Shown: positions 8,024 to 17,848, counted from the stretch's first letter. The stretch: DNA of 33,341 nt from an uncultured Clostridium sp. (GCA_945877035.1 CAMCQH010000019.1:1-33341), one strand, 5' to 3'. The notes: generated from the sequence alone by a model not told the origin. A program made the numbers and translations.

Positions 8024-10183
8024 TTATTCATCATCCTTATTATCTATATGTAAAACTCTTTCTTTTATTTCTTGTGTTCTTCCTTTGTTCCAGAAATTAC
8101 TTCCTATATATCCACAAGTTCTTCTTGCTACATTTAATGTATTGTGGTCTCTATTTCCACAGTTTGGACAATACCATTCTAAATTATCATCAATTTGTAT
8201 TTCTCCATCAAATCCGCATTTTTGGCAGTAATCTGATTTTGTGTTTAATTCTGCATACATAATATTGTCATATATAAATTGAATTATTTGAAGAACAACT
8301 TCTAAATTATCTTGTAAATTAGGTGTTTCTACATAAGATATAGCTCCTCCTGGGCTTAATCTTTGGAATTCACTTTCTAATTTTAATTTAGAGAATGCAT
8401 CAATTTCTTCAAATACTGGTACATGATAAGAGTTTGTTATATATCCTCTATCTGTAATACCTTTAATCTCCCCAAATCTTTCTTTTAAGCATTTTGCAAA
8501 TTTATATGTTGTAGATTCAATTGGTGTACCATAAACACTATAGTCTATATCTTCTTTTTCTTTCCATTCTTTACATTTGTCATTTAGTCTTTGCATAACT
8601 TTTAAAGCAAATTCTTTACCTTCTCCATTATCAGTGTGGCTATTGTCTGTCATATATTTAACACATTCATATAATCCAGCATATCCAAGTGAAATTGTTG
8701 AATATCCACTATGTAATAATGAATGAATGCTTTCTCCTTTTTTTAATCTAGCAAGTGCTCCATATTGCCATAAAATTGGTGCTACATCACTTGTTACTTT
8801 ACTTAATCTTTCATGTCTTGCTTGTAAAGCTCTATGGCATAATTCTAATCTTTCATCATAAATTTTCCAGAATTTATCCATATCTTTTCCAGATGATAAT
8901 GCAACATCAACTAAATTTATTGTTACAACACCTTGATTAAATCTTCCATAATATTTTCCTTTGTTTGTTTCTGGGTCAACATATGGTGTTAAGAATGAAC
9001 GGCATCCCATACATGGATAGCAATGTCCTTCTCCATTTTTGTCTATTTTAAATTCTTTCATTTTCTTTTCAGAAATATAATCTGGTACCATTCTTTTTGC
9101 TGTACATTTAGCGGCAAGTTCTGTTAAATACCAATATTTACTTTCTTTGTGTATATTGTCTTCTTCTAATACATAAAGTAGTTTTGGGAAAGCTGGCGTT
9201 ACATAAACACCTTGTTCATTTTTGAAACCTACTATTCTTTGTTTTAAGAATTCTTCGATTATTAAGGCTAATTCATCTTTATATTCTTCTGTTTCACCTA
9301 AATACATACATACAGATAAGAAAGGTGCTTGTCCGTTTGTATTTGTCATAGAATTTACTTGATAATTGAATGTTTGCACACCATCTGATACTTCTTTTCT
9401 TGTATCTTGTTTAGCGAATTCTTCACATTGTTTGTCTGATAATCCTCTGTCTTTATATTTTTTATAATATTTTTCATAACTACTTTTTACAAATGGTGCT
9501 AAGTGTGCTAAAGATATAGTTGCACCACCATAAGTTGAAGATGTAACTCCTAAAATTATTTGTGTTGCTATTGTACATGCTGTAATAAATCTATGTGGTT
9601 TTTCTATCATTACACCATTCATTATTGTTCCATTTTGTAACATATCTTCTATATTTATAAGTTCACAGTTTGTTAATGCATTTTGAGCAAAGTAGTCTGC
9701 ATCATGAAAATGAATTATTCCTTCATCATGTGCTTTTACTATATCTTCTGGTAATAAAAATCTTCTAGTTATATCTGTACTTGTTATTCCTGCTAAATAA
9801 TCTCTTTGTGTTGTTACAACAGTAGCGTTTTTGTTAGAATTTTCACTATTCCAGTATTCGCTTTCTCCTTCTATTAATTCTTTAATAGATTGGTCTGTTG
9901 TATTGGCTTTTCTTACTAATGCTCTTTTATAACGATATGTAATATATACTTTTGCTAATTCATATTTTCCAATTTCCATTAATTTTTCTTCTATAATATC
10001 TTGTATATCTTCTACTAAGATTCTTGATTTATTTAATTCTTCAATATAATTAATTATTTCTTCAATTTGTTCGTTTGATACTTTATATTTTTTTGAAACC
10101 TCTGCATTTGCTTTTTGTATTGCTACTCTTATTTTCTCTGGATTATAATCAACTATTGTTCCATCTCTTTTTATAATTTTCAT
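8024..10183 (-). CDS. nrdD: Anaerobic (class III) ribonucleoside-triphosphate reductase
   Basis: Makes dNTPs from NTPs without oxygen, using formate and a glycyl radical. It has 719 residues. An N-terminal ATP-cone (about 1-90, beginning MKIIKRDGTIVDYNPEKI) gives allosteric control of activity. The large catalytic barrel follows, with CYPCMGCRSF in the middle. A C-terminal zinc site (CQKCG...CPNCG) precedes the glycyl-radical loop RTCGYIG (about 688-694) close to the end. The start at 10183 is chosen over an upstream in-frame ATG because GGAGG lies about 10 nt before it and the upstream ATG overlaps the presumed promoter. It forms a two-gene operon with nrdG. Confidence 0.97.
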   Translation of the reverse strand: MKIIKRDGTIVDYNPEKIRVAIQKANAEVSKKYKVSNEQIEEIINYIEELNKSRILVEDIQDIIEEKLMEIGKYELAKVYITYRYKRALVRKANTTDQSIKELIEGESEYWNSENSNKNATVVTTQRDYLAGITSTDITRRFLLPEDIVKAHDEGIIHFHDADYFAQNALTNCELINIEDMLQNGTIMNGVMIEKPHRFITACTIATQIILGVTSSTYGGATISLAHLAPFVKSSYEKYYKKYKDRGLSDKQCEEFAKQDTRKEVSDGVQTFNYQVNSMTNTNGQAPFLSVCMYLGETEEYKDELALIIEEFLKQRIVGFKNEQGVYVTPAFPKLLYVLEEDNIHKESKYWYLTELAAKCTAKRMVPDYISEKKMKEFKIDKNGEGHCYPCMGCRSFLTPYVDPETNKGKYYGRFNQGVVTINLVDVALSSGKDMDKFWKIYDERLELCHRALQARHERLSKVTSDVAPILWQYGALARLKKGESIHSLLHSGYSTISLGYAGLYECVKYMTDNSHTDNGEGKEFALKVMQRLNDKCKEWKEKEDIDYSVYGTPIESTTYKFAKCLKERFGEIKGITDRGYITNSYHVPVFEEIDAFSKLKLESEFQRLSPGGAISYVETPNLQDNLEVVLQIIQFIYDNIMYAELNTKSDYCQKCGFDGEIQIDDNLEWYCPNCGNRDHNTLNVARRTCGYIGSNFWNKGRTQEIKERVLHIDNKDDE

Positions 10184-10213
10184 TCCCTTTTTCCTCCTTC
10201 TTTTTATGTACTT

Positions 10214-10254
10214 ATTATATATCAAGATTTGTAGTTTACTGTTGCAAATGCAAC
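10214..10254 (-). promoter_or_regulatory. Probable nrdD promoter with palindromic operator candidate
   Basis: Minus-strand TATAAT at 10219-10214 lies about 30 nt before the nrdD start. There is no good -35. Where it would be lies a 14-nt palindrome (GTTGCA-AA-TGCAAC, 10241-10254), which could bind a regulator. I do not see a convincing NrdR box, so the regulator is open. Confidence 0.4.
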
Positions 10255-10351
10255 TTTTTTCAAAAAAGTTTTTTTAATATTTTTTATCCGGCTTGCCTCT
10301 AAGAGAATTCGTTTTATTACATTTGTGTTACAAATTTTTCTTCTTTTTGAC

Positions 10352-10397
10352 AAAAAAATATGTAAATCAAAATTCAACTTGATTTACACATTTTTTC
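10352..10397 (-). terminator. Terminator of the FxLYD-like gene
   Basis: Stem of about 17 bp (TATGTAAATCAA with TTGATTTACACA, one G·T pair) flanked by A- and T-runs, about 25 nt after the stop of the 155-residue gene. Confidence 0.75.
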
Positions 10398-10422
10398 TTA
10401 TTTTATTAATATGTATATTTTA

Positions 10423-10890
10423 TTACCAGAAAATCAAGAATGTTAAAAATGTTCCCATTCTAACTTGTTCTTTAGTCAAATCTTTTAACATTTCTGGAAG
10501 TTCTCCTTCTTCTTTTTCATCTGTAAATTTCATTTCATAATAATCTACATCTTGAACTTTAAAATATATTTCAATTTCTCTTGTTTCATTATCTCTCATA
10601 TTTGAAACATCTATGTATTTGCTTCCTAGAAAGTTTCCTCTTTCTGAATATAAGTCAATTCTTAAATAGTTATTTGTTATTTTGTTTTCTGAATTATTAT
10701 ATACTGTTCCTTTTATTCTTCCATTTATTTTTGTTGCTTGTGCTTGATATATTGTTATTTGTGATAAGTTGTCTTTTCTTCCTATGTTTTGATATGTTGT
10801 TTCAACATATAGGTATATCATTAGGTTGGAAAATATATAAAACAATATTAACCATAACGCATATTTTAGAAATGTTTTCATTCTATCCAT
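10423..10890 (-). CDS. Small membrane-anchored protein with FxLYD-like domain
   Basis: 155 residues. A membrane helix (about 8-28, LKYALWLILFYIFSNLMIYL) is followed by an external beta-rich domain (about 40-125). The pattern INGRIKGTVYNNSENKI... ...LRIDLYSERGNFLGSKYI resembles FxLYD-type domains found in many Firmicute surface proteins. The function of these domains is unknown. A short hydrophobic tail (TFLTFLIFW) ends the protein. The start is supported by GGAGAA 9 nt upstream. It stands alone, divergent from the 144-residue gene. Confidence 0.6.
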   Translation of the reverse strand: MDRMKTFLKYALWLILFYIFSNLMIYLYVETTYQNIGRKDNLSQITIYQAQATKINGRIKGTVYNNSENKITNNYLRIDLYSERGNFLGSKYIDVSNMRDNETREIEIYFKVQDVDYYEMKFTDEKEEGELPEMLKDLTKEQVRMGTFLTFLIFW

Positions 10891-11039
10891 GTTATTTTCT
10901 CCTTTTATTTTTTCATTTTTTTATATTCATAATTTTACTATACATAATATCAAAAATCAAGAAATTTCAGGATATTTTTTTATTTTTTGTAAATACTATA
11001 AATATAAAAAATGGTAATTTACCAAGATTGGAGTGAAAC

Positions 11040-11474
11040 ATGGAAAATCAAAACCTAAACATTTTAGACGAAATCAACAAAGGAAGCACAATGGGAATGG
11101 ATGCTATATCATTTATTTCTGAAAAAGTAACTGACAGTACATTTAAAGAAGTTCTAGACGGTGAATACTCTAAATACAGAGATATTTCAGAAAGAGTACA
11201 TCAGTTATATTCAAATTATAGTGATAAAGAACCTCACCAAACAAATGCTATGAATAAAATGATGACATGGTATGGTATTCAAATGAAAACAATGGCAGAT
11301 GATACAACTTCAAAATTATCTGAATTATTGATGCAAGGTACTAATATGGGAATTATTGAAGGTCGTCGTTTATTAAATCAAAATCATGATGCTGCTCAAG
11401 ATGTTAAGAATATTTTAAATGATTTTGTTGTTATGCAAGAAGATAGTGTTGAAACACTAAAAAAATATTTATAA
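11040..11474 (+). CDS. Small all-helical cytoplasmic protein, ferritin-like fold possible
   Basis: 144 residues, predicted all alpha-helical, no membrane segment or Cys pair. The first helix (GSTMGMDAISFISEKV) carries a repeated Met-Gly/Asp-Ala-Ile pattern. The second (FKEVLDGEYSKYRDISERVHQLY) has Glu and Tyr spaced as in ferritin-like bundles. The third and fourth contain MMTWYGIQMKTMAD and HDAAQDVKNILNDFVVMQEDSVETL. The layout recalls DUF2383-type four-helix bundles, but I cannot confirm the metal ligands. The ribosome binding site TTGGAG precedes the ATG. It is a single-gene unit sharing a terminator with addA. Confidence 0.65.
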   Translation: MENQNLNILDEINKGSTMGMDAISFISEKVTDSTFKEVLDGEYSKYRDISERVHQLYSNYSDKEPHQTNAMNKMMTWYGIQMKTMADDTTSKLSELLMQGTNMGIIEGRRLLNQNHDAAQDVKNILNDFVVMQEDSVETLKKYL

Positions 11475-11494
11475 TTATTATAAAAAATTAAATC

Positions 11495-11551
11495 TAATAA
11501 AGGAAAAACTTAAATAGTGTGAATTTTGACTACTAAATTTTTCCTTTTATT
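11495..11551. terminator. Bidirectional terminator between convergent genes
   Basis: Arms TAATAAAGGAAAAA (from 11495) and TTTTTCCTTTTATTA (to 11551) pair, with a second small TAGT/ACTA stem inside. It serves the helical-protein gene on the plus strand and addA on the minus strand. Confidence 0.8.
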
Positions 11552-11553
11552 AT

Positions 11554-14500
11554 TTATTTTAATATTATTGCTTTTCCTAAATAAACTGAGTAAATATAAA
11601 CCTTATCAACATTTCTATTTAAAGCTTGTTTTAGCGCCTCTTTGTATAACTCCAATTGATTTCTGTATTTTTCTACTAGTTCATTTTCTTTACCATTTTC
11701 AACATAATCTGTTTTATAATCTAGTAAAACTAAGTTATCATCTTTATCAATATAATACAAATCAATAATACCTTGTACCAAAATATCTTCTTCTATATCT
11801 TGCTCATAAATTTTCTTTGCCGGAACATTTATATAAAAAGGTTTTTCCTGATAAATTTCTTTTGCAATTTTTAATTCTTCCCATATATTAGATTTTGTAA
11901 ATTCTAGTATTTTATATGGATTTATTGCCTCTGCTTCTTTTTCTGTTATAATTTGCTTTAATTGTAAATTTTGAATTAATTCCTTGATTTTTTGCAAATC
12001 ATATTCTTCTTTTGGATTTAATTTTTGCATGCATAAATGTATTAATGTTCCTTTTTGTGCTGATGTTATTTTTATGTCTTTTTCTTCTTGCAAAAATTTA
12101 GGTTTTTCAAAAATTATTTCTTTTTGTGAAGTTTCATCTGTTTCAGTTTGTTCTAAACTTTCAATATTTACTCCAACTTGTTTTTGTTTCATTTGTTTTA
12201 TTTTTGTAACAGAACTTTTTGTTGGAATTGTTGTTGATAATTTGTTTTTATATTCATATTCAATTTTATTTTTGATATTTTCTAATAATTGCTGATTACA
12301 TTCTTTTTCATTTAATAATTTTATTATCTTATCTGAATTATTTTCTTGTACTTCTTGCTTTTGACTACTTACAATTTGATTTGGCTCAATTTTGTTTAGC
12401 TCAAGTAAATTATTTGTATTTTCTTTTTCATAAAGAGAAACTAGTAAAATCCAGTCCAAATATGATTTATATTTTTTAACCAAAATAGGATTTATTTTTT
12501 CATCTTTTTTTGGATAAATACTAATTTGTTTTTCGATATCCTCTATCTGGTTTGTATAATTATTTGAAATTCCTGTTATTATCAATTTTTCCTTTGCCCT
12601 TGTTAGTGCAACATATAATATTCTCATTTCTTCTGAAATATTTTCATTTATAATAACATTTTTAACCGCTTCTCTTGTTAAAGTATCATATTTAACTTGT
12701 GCATTATAATCTATATATTTAGCCCCTATTCCAATATCTTGATGTAGCAAAACAGGATTTTTTCTTATGTCTTGCTCATTAAATTGTTTATTAGAATTAG
12801 CCAAAAATACAATTGGAAATTCTAGTCCTTTACTCTTGTGAATACTCATAATTCTAATTACATCATCATTTTCACCTATTATTTTAGCAGCACCTAAATC
12901 TCCTGAATTTACTTTTAATTTTTCAATAAAGTTTATAAAATTATATAATCCTTTAAAACTAGCTGTTTCATACTTTTTAGCTCTTTCAAATAACATTTTT
13001 AAATTAGCTTGCCTTAAATTACCATTTGGCATTAATCCAACATAATTGTAATAACCAGTATCTGAATAGATTTTCCAGATCAATTCATCTAATGCTAAAT
13101 ATTCTTGCTCTTTTCTCCATTTTTCTATTTTATTTAAAAAGTTTTCTATTTTTTGTCTCAATTCTGGTTTAACATCTACTTTAGCTTTTAACATACAATT
13201 ATAAAAATTATCATATTTATCTGACAGTCTAATTTCAACAAGTTCATTATCTGTAAATCCACCTATATTTGACCTTACAACAGTTACAAGTGGAATGTCT
13301 TGCATTGGATTATCAATTATTTTTAGCAAGCTCATTATTGTTTGAATTTCTATTGAATCCAAATATTCTTGGTTACTATCTGAAAATACTGGCATTCCTA
13401 GATTTATAATTTCTTGCTCATATACATTTGCTTTATCTTTTGTTGACCTTAATAAAATTGCTATGTCTTTATATGCTATATCTCTAAAACATTCTTTTTT
13501 TCTATCATAAATTTGATATTTGCTATCTATTAGTTCTTTTATTTTTTTAGCAACATATTTTGCTTCAAGCTCAATGTTTTCTATATGATCCAATTCATCT
13601 TCATTTTCATCATCATCTTCATCGTCATCATTATTTTCATAATTTTGTTCATAACTATTTTTATCTTTAGACTTTTCTTCTTTATTCAAATCGATTATAT
13701 CTATTTCAGTTTTCAAATTTTGGTTAGTTTGTTTATAATCTTCTGCTCCAAAATTCAAATACTCATTTTCATCATACTCAACTTCGCCTAAGTCTTTGCT
13801 CATAATATTTTCAAATATCAAATTTGTAAAATCTAGTATATTGTCTCTACTTCGGAAATTTTTAAACAATTGAATTTTTCTTCCATTGTTCAAACCTTCT
13901 GTTTCTGTCCCAACTGTCTCAAATTTTTCATATTTATCTAAAAATAGTTTTGGCATAGCTTGTCTAAATCTATAAATACTTTGTTTTACATCTCCTACCA
14001 TAAACATATTGTTTCCTCTTGATATTGATGAAAGTATAAATTCTTGTACTAGGTTACTGTCTTGATATTCATCTATTGCTATTTCTTCAAATTTTTCTGT
14101 ATATTTTTTTGCTACTTCTGTTTTTATTATATTTTGATGTTTTTCTCCATTTTCATCAATTGTTGTTTCTACATCTTTTACTAAAATATTCAAAGCAAAA
14201 TGTTCTATGTCTGTAAAATCTACTATGTTTTTATCTCTTTTTCTTTTTGAGAAAATTTCATCAAATTCTAAAATTAAATTTTCTAGTTTCTTTAGTATAT
14301 TGTACATATCAAATATATCTTGAATAGCTTGTTTAGAGTCTGATACAAAAGTTTTATCTTTTATTTTACTAAACTTCTTTTTTACACTATTTCTAATATT
14401 TTTAGCTTCTTCTTTTATCTCTGAATTTACTCTCTTAGTTGACCATCTTGGGAAAAATGTGATATTTTTTGTTATTTCGTATGCTTTGTCCCAATTGTTT

Positions 14501-15296
14501 AAGTTGTCTTTTAATGTATTCAATTGTTTGATATCTGTTTCTATAATTTGTTTAAAAACTTCTAATTCTTTATCATAGCTTAAGCTTTCTAATACATCTG
14601 TAAGTGTTGTAATGTCATCTATTAGTTCTTCATCCATAGCTTTTAACAATATTTTTCCCCATATGGTTTGGCTGAAATCTTGGTCTAGTATCTCTTCAAC
14701 ATTGAACATTTCTATTTTTTCGTGTAGCCACTTTTTAGGATATGGGCTAGAGCTTATATAACTGTAAATATCTAAAATCAAGTCTTTTAATGGTGTGTCA
14801 TCTCTGTAACTTGTATATGTATTTATTAGCTTTGTAAAATCTTTATCCTCTGAAAGATATTTACTTTCAAATAGTTCATCTAATACTTCTTGCTTTAGTA
14901 GTTCTATTTCTGGTGTATCTGCTATTCTGAAATTTGGAGATACATTATCTAGTTCATAAAAATTGTTTTTTACTACTTCCAAACAGAATGAGTCTATTGT
15001 ACATATACTTGCCATATTTAATAGAGTTATTTGTCTTTGCAAGTTTTCGTTTTCTGGGTCTTCATCTAATTTTTTGTATATTGCATCTAGTACTCTTTCT
15101 CTCATTTCTGAAGCTGCTGCATTTGTGAATGTAACTACTAATAATTTGTCTATGTCTATGTTTTCATTTATTGCTTTGTTTATTATTCTTTCTACTAGTA
15201 CTGCTGTTTTTCCGGCTTCCGTGCTGCTGCTGCTACTAGTAGGTTAAAATCTTTTTCATATATTGCTTGTTTTTGTTCTTTGGTCCAGTTTGGCAT
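11554..15296 (-). pseudogene. addA: ATP-dependent helicase/nuclease subunit A, frameshifted at Walker A
   Basis: AddA, the helicase-nuclease subunit of the AddAB double-strand-break repair complex. The true start is the ATG at 15296 after GGAGGTAAAAAA, giving MPNWTKEQKQAIYEKDF and the VAAAA that leads into Walker A. There the DNA has two extra bases (plus-strand G at 15214 and 15221), which split the GSGKT codons and shift the frame. The remaining ~1190 residues are intact: helicase motif II in IAIDEYQDSN, motif III in GDVKQSIYRFRQ, motif V in MSIHKSKGLEFP, motif VI in YVALTRAKEKL, and the C-terminal nuclease motif LLDYKTD. Total length with the N-terminus would be normal for AddA. addB, its usual partner, is not beside it. 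Either the gene is inactive or the two insertions are assembly errors; with such a well-kept rest I slightly favour an error or a very recent mutation. Confidence 0.9.
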
Positions 15297-15319
15297 TTTT
15301 TTACCTCCATTCATGTCCA

Positions 15320-15373
15320 TGTCCAAAAGGGACGTTTCTTTTTGGACATTTTGTCCATTTGGGACAGATCTTA
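15320..15373 (+). repeat. REP-like dispersed repeat, copy 1
   Basis: 54 nt beginning TGTCCAAAAGGGACG and ending ATCTTA. It matches copy 3 (27986-28039) at 51 of 54 positions by my count. It contains TGTCC/GGACA inverted pairs and lies directly upstream of the addA ribosome binding site. Confidence 0.8.
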
Positions 15374-15444
15374 ATTTTTTATTTATTTTATTTTATCAAA
15401 TTAAATAATAAAAAACAACAATGTTTTTAATATAATATTAATAT

Positions 15445-15511
15445 AAAGAAAGAGAAGTAGACTAAAAATCTACTTCTCCTAGGTGTCGTCCGAAGACTTC
15501 CACCGCGATCC
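15445..15511 (-). ncRNA. Structured small RNA next to the Abi/HEPN gene
   Basis: A predicted ~67-nt RNA starting at the G at 15511, transcribed from its own promoter. The 5' part begins GGAUCGC. It then folds into a hairpin: GGUG (15504-15501) pairs with CACC (15485-15482), a GAA/GA internal loop follows, and GUC/GAC (15497-15495 with 15490-15488) closes a UUCG tetraloop. The 3' part is a 10-bp intrinsic-terminator stem (15478-15469 with 15461-15452) ending in UUUCUUU. It is much less AT-rich than its surroundings. It lies about 55 nt after the stop of the Abi gene, in the same direction. Small RNAs linked to Abi_2/AbiF genes are known from comparative work and have been proposed as their antitoxins; the identification here rests on position and structure, not on a covariance search. 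Confidence 0.8.
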
Positions 15512-15519
15512 TTATATAT

Positions 15520-15548
15520 ATTATAATATATATTAATATTATATGCAA
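15520..15548 (-). promoter_or_regulatory. Consensus-like promoter of the small RNA
   Basis: TTGCAT (15548-15543), exactly 17 bp, TATAAT (15525-15520), then 8 nt to the predicted start at 15511. It lies between the Abi stop codon and the RNA, so the RNA can be made independently of, and in excess over, the Abi mRNA. Confidence 0.8.
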
Positions 15549-15565
15549 TATTTTTTTTAATATTT

Positions 15566-16543
15566 CTAATTTTTCTTTACAAAATTAATAAAATCTTTCA
15601 ATTTTTGTTTATCATTAGTAAGAATAATTTGATCATATACTTGTCTAGGTACATTTTCTTCTAAAGTATTTGTATATTTTATATAATCATTTATATTTTT
15701 TATTATCTCTTTATTATTTTTATCTAATTTTTTTAAAATATATGAAACTAAAATTATATAATCTGTTATGCTATTAAAAAGTATTCCTTGAACTTTAGTA
15801 TCATCTTCTATTGCTTTTATCAATAATTTATTTATATTTCTCTCTTTGAATCTAGTATCAAATATCATATTATTATGAGCTATTGCATTTCTTAAATCCT
15901 TCAAAGAAAAAATTATACTTTGTACTAAAACTCCTGATGAATCAAAAGCAATATTTAGCCCTAAATCTTTTGAAATATCTTTCCTAATATTTAATTCTAA
16001 TGTAGATATTAAATTTCCAAATTCTCCCAATGTTATAATTTCAAATATTGCCCAAATAGGAATGCTTTCATCATTTTTCAAATAATGCGATACTATATTA
16101 TTATCTGCTGCATATTTTATAGCAATTGTATTTTGTATTCTATTAAATGTGTCTAGCCTCTTTTTATATGCTTCTTTATATTTTATACCATTATATGATT
16201 TATAATCAGTCATTAAATTTGAATAAATGTCACTAAAATTTTCTGTTTTTCCTTCTTTTATTATTATCTCTAATGCATAACTTTTTAATGCAGTTTCTAT
16301 AAACATTACTTGTGGATATAATAAAGATTTTACTTTGTTATCGAATTCTATTACTGATACAAGCTCATCAAATTTAGAAAATTGAATTCTATTATTGGGC
16401 TTTTTGATGTATCTATATCCTTTATATCCATGATAATATCCAATATTTTTCAATCTTCTTTTATCATCGCTTCCTTCAATATGCATATTATGTTTTTCTC
16501 TCAAATATTTCATTAAACCATTAATACTTTTTATATTATTCAT
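15566..16543 (-). CDS. Abi_2/AbiF-family HEPN protein (abortive-infection toxin candidate)
   Basis: 325 residues with the Abi_2 (AbiD/AbiF) layout. The N-terminal segment SINGLMKYLREKHNMHIEG...NIGYYHGYKGYR (about 6-45) is the family signature. The middle contains IEFDNKVKSLLYPQVMFIETALKSY (about 65-90). The HEPN ribonuclease motif R-X4-H is RNAIAH (R218 to H223), preceded by FSLKDL. HEPN proteins of this type are RNases or RNA binders that stop growth on phage infection or when unchecked. The gene has a perfect promoter, AAGGAG before the ATG, and a small structured RNA just downstream. That pairing matches the toxin-RNA antitoxin model for AbiF relatives, from which Cas13 has been proposed to descend. 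No CRISPR array is present. The R-X4-H motif occurs once, so activity would require a dimer. Confidence 0.88.
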   Translation of the reverse strand: MNNIKSINGLMKYLREKHNMHIEGSDDKRRLKNIGYYHGYKGYRYIKKPNNRIQFSKFDELVSVIEFDNKVKSLLYPQVMFIETALKSYALEIIIKEGKTENFSDIYSNLMTDYKSYNGIKYKEAYKKRLDTFNRIQNTIAIKYAADNNIVSHYLKNDESIPIWAIFEIITLGEFGNLISTLELNIRKDISKDLGLNIAFDSSGVLVQSIIFSLKDLRNAIAHNNMIFDTRFKERNINKLLIKAIEDDTKVQGILFNSITDYIILVSYILKKLDKNNKEIIKNINDYIKYTNTLEENVPRQVYDQIILTNDKQKLKDFINFVKKN

Positions 16544-16575
16544 TTAAATCTCCTTGTATTTCAATTAGTGGCTTT

Positions 16576-16604
16576 ATTATAAACATTTGTTTTTATATTG
16601 TCAA
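16576..16604 (-). promoter_or_regulatory. Perfect sigma-A promoter of the Abi gene
   Basis: TTGACA (16604-16599), 17 bp, TATAAT (16581-16576), both boxes fully consensus. It lies about 32 nt upstream of the start codon, with AAGGAG in between. Such a strong constitutive promoter on a toxin-type gene implies tight control by another route. Confidence 0.88.
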
Positions 16605-16650
16605 GAATATTTTATAAATTACTTTATTTATTATATACATTTTAAAGAAT

Positions 16651-17769
16651 TTATATCAAATTTTCTGGATTTAGTTCTTCTAATTCAGGTAATACAAATA
16701 TTCCATCTTTTCTTATTAATACATCATCAAAATAAATTTCTCCACCGCCATATTCTTTTCTTTGAATATTTACAATATCCCAATGAATACTTGACCTGTT
16801 TCCATTATCGCTTTCTTCTAAACTATCTCCTGGTGTAAAATGAAAACTTCCTTTTATTTTTTCATCAAATAATGTGTCTCCTATTGGTTTTTCTACATAT
16901 GGATTTAGTCCTATTGCAAATTCACCAATATAACGTGCTCCTTCATCTGTGTCTAAAATTTTATTTAATGCTTCTGTATTATTTGCAGTTGCTTTTACTA
17001 TTTTTCCGTTTTCAAATTCAAATCTTATATTATTAAATAAATATCCATTATATGATGTTTCTGTATTATATGTAATATAACCATTTACACTATCTTTAAC
17101 TGGTGCTGATGCAACTTCTCCATCTGGTATATTAAATGTTCCCATATATTTTTCTGCTGGTATCCCTTTAATACTAAATGTTAAATCTGTTTCTGGTCCT
17201 ACAATATGTACTTTGTCTGTTTTGTTCATTAAGTCTTTTAAATTATCCATTGCTTTTGACATTTTTGAGTAATCTAAATTGCATACTTTAAAATAAAAAT
17301 CTTCAAATTCTTCTAGATTCATTTTACTCATTTGAGCCATTGAATTATTTGGATATCTTAATATACACCATTTTGTTCTTTTTACTCTTTCTTCAAAATG
17401 TACTGGCACTGTATAATATTTGTTGTACATATTCATTATTTCGCTATCTATATTTGATAATTCTGATGTGTTAGAACTTGCTCTTATTCCTATATAAGCA
17501 TCCATATCTTTCATTCTTGCTTCATCATGTTTGCTATATAATTTGATTTGTTCTTCTGTTGCATTTTCTAGCATTATTCTTAATAGTTCATAATTTATTA
17601 TATTAAAGTATGGTCTTGCTTTCATTTCTTCTGCTTGTTCTACTAGTTCTTTGGCTAGTGGTAACCCTTCTTCTCCTAATACTTCTATTAAAATATTTTC
17701 ATTTTCTTTTAAATCTACTGAATATGTTAGTAGATTTTTTGCTAACTTTTCTATTCTTGGATCTTTCAT
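16651..17769 (-). CDS. M29-family aminopeptidase
   Basis: A cytoplasmic metallo-aminopeptidase (thermophilic aminopeptidase/AmpS family) of 372 residues that removes N-terminal residues from peptides. The N-terminal domain begins MKDPRIEKLAKNLLTYSVDL, as in the family. The catalytic domain shows the usual metal-ligand blocks in order: NIPDGEVASAP (Glu), GEFAIGLNPYV (Glu), KGSFHFTPGDS (His) and SSIHWDIV (His and Asp). The length is slightly short of the usual ~400. GGAGG lies just before the ATG. It is a monocistronic unit with its own promoter, between the Abi gene and the PBP operon. Confidence 0.93.
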   Translation of the reverse strand: MKDPRIEKLAKNLLTYSVDLKENENILIEVLGEEGLPLAKELVEQAEEMKARPYFNIINYELLRIMLENATEEQIKLYSKHDEARMKDMDAYIGIRASSNTSELSNIDSEIMNMYNKYYTVPVHFEERVKRTKWCILRYPNNSMAQMSKMNLEEFEDFYFKVCNLDYSKMSKAMDNLKDLMNKTDKVHIVGPETDLTFSIKGIPAEKYMGTFNIPDGEVASAPVKDSVNGYITYNTETSYNGYLFNNIRFEFENGKIVKATANNTEALNKILDTDEGARYIGEFAIGLNPYVEKPIGDTLFDEKIKGSFHFTPGDSLEESDNGNRSSIHWDIVNIQRKEYGGGEIYFDDVLIRKDGIFVLPELEELNPENLI

Positions 17770-17804
17770 TTTTTACCTCCAATTTTTTCTATATCATCCA
17801 TTGA

Positions 17805-17833
17805 ATTTTATCATATAAAATAAAAGATGGCAA
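17805..17833 (-). promoter_or_regulatory. Promoter of the M29 aminopeptidase
   Basis: TTGCCA (17833-17828), 17 bp, TAAAAT (17810-17805). The -35 lies inside the terminator hairpin that ends the upstream operon, a compact terminator-promoter overlap. Confidence 0.6.
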
Positions 17834-17848
17834 TAAATTCGCCATCTT
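17824..17848 (-). terminator. Terminator of the PBP operon
   Basis: Stem AAGATGGC (17824-17831) with GCCATCTT (17841-17848), A- and T-runs on both sides. It lies about 150 nt after the PBP stop; the REP-like copy 2 lies between. Confidence 0.75.

Noticed and set aside
10184..10351. Cobalamin riboswitch or NrdR boxes upstream of nrdD
   Set aside because: No B12-box or paired NrdR boxes were found; only a 14-nt palindrome near the -35 position is noted.
15445..16543. Cas13 or another CRISPR effector
   Set aside because: The protein has 325 residues with a single R-X4-H motif, and no CRISPR array or repeats lie nearby. It is an Abi_2 protein, at most a relative of the Cas13 ancestor.
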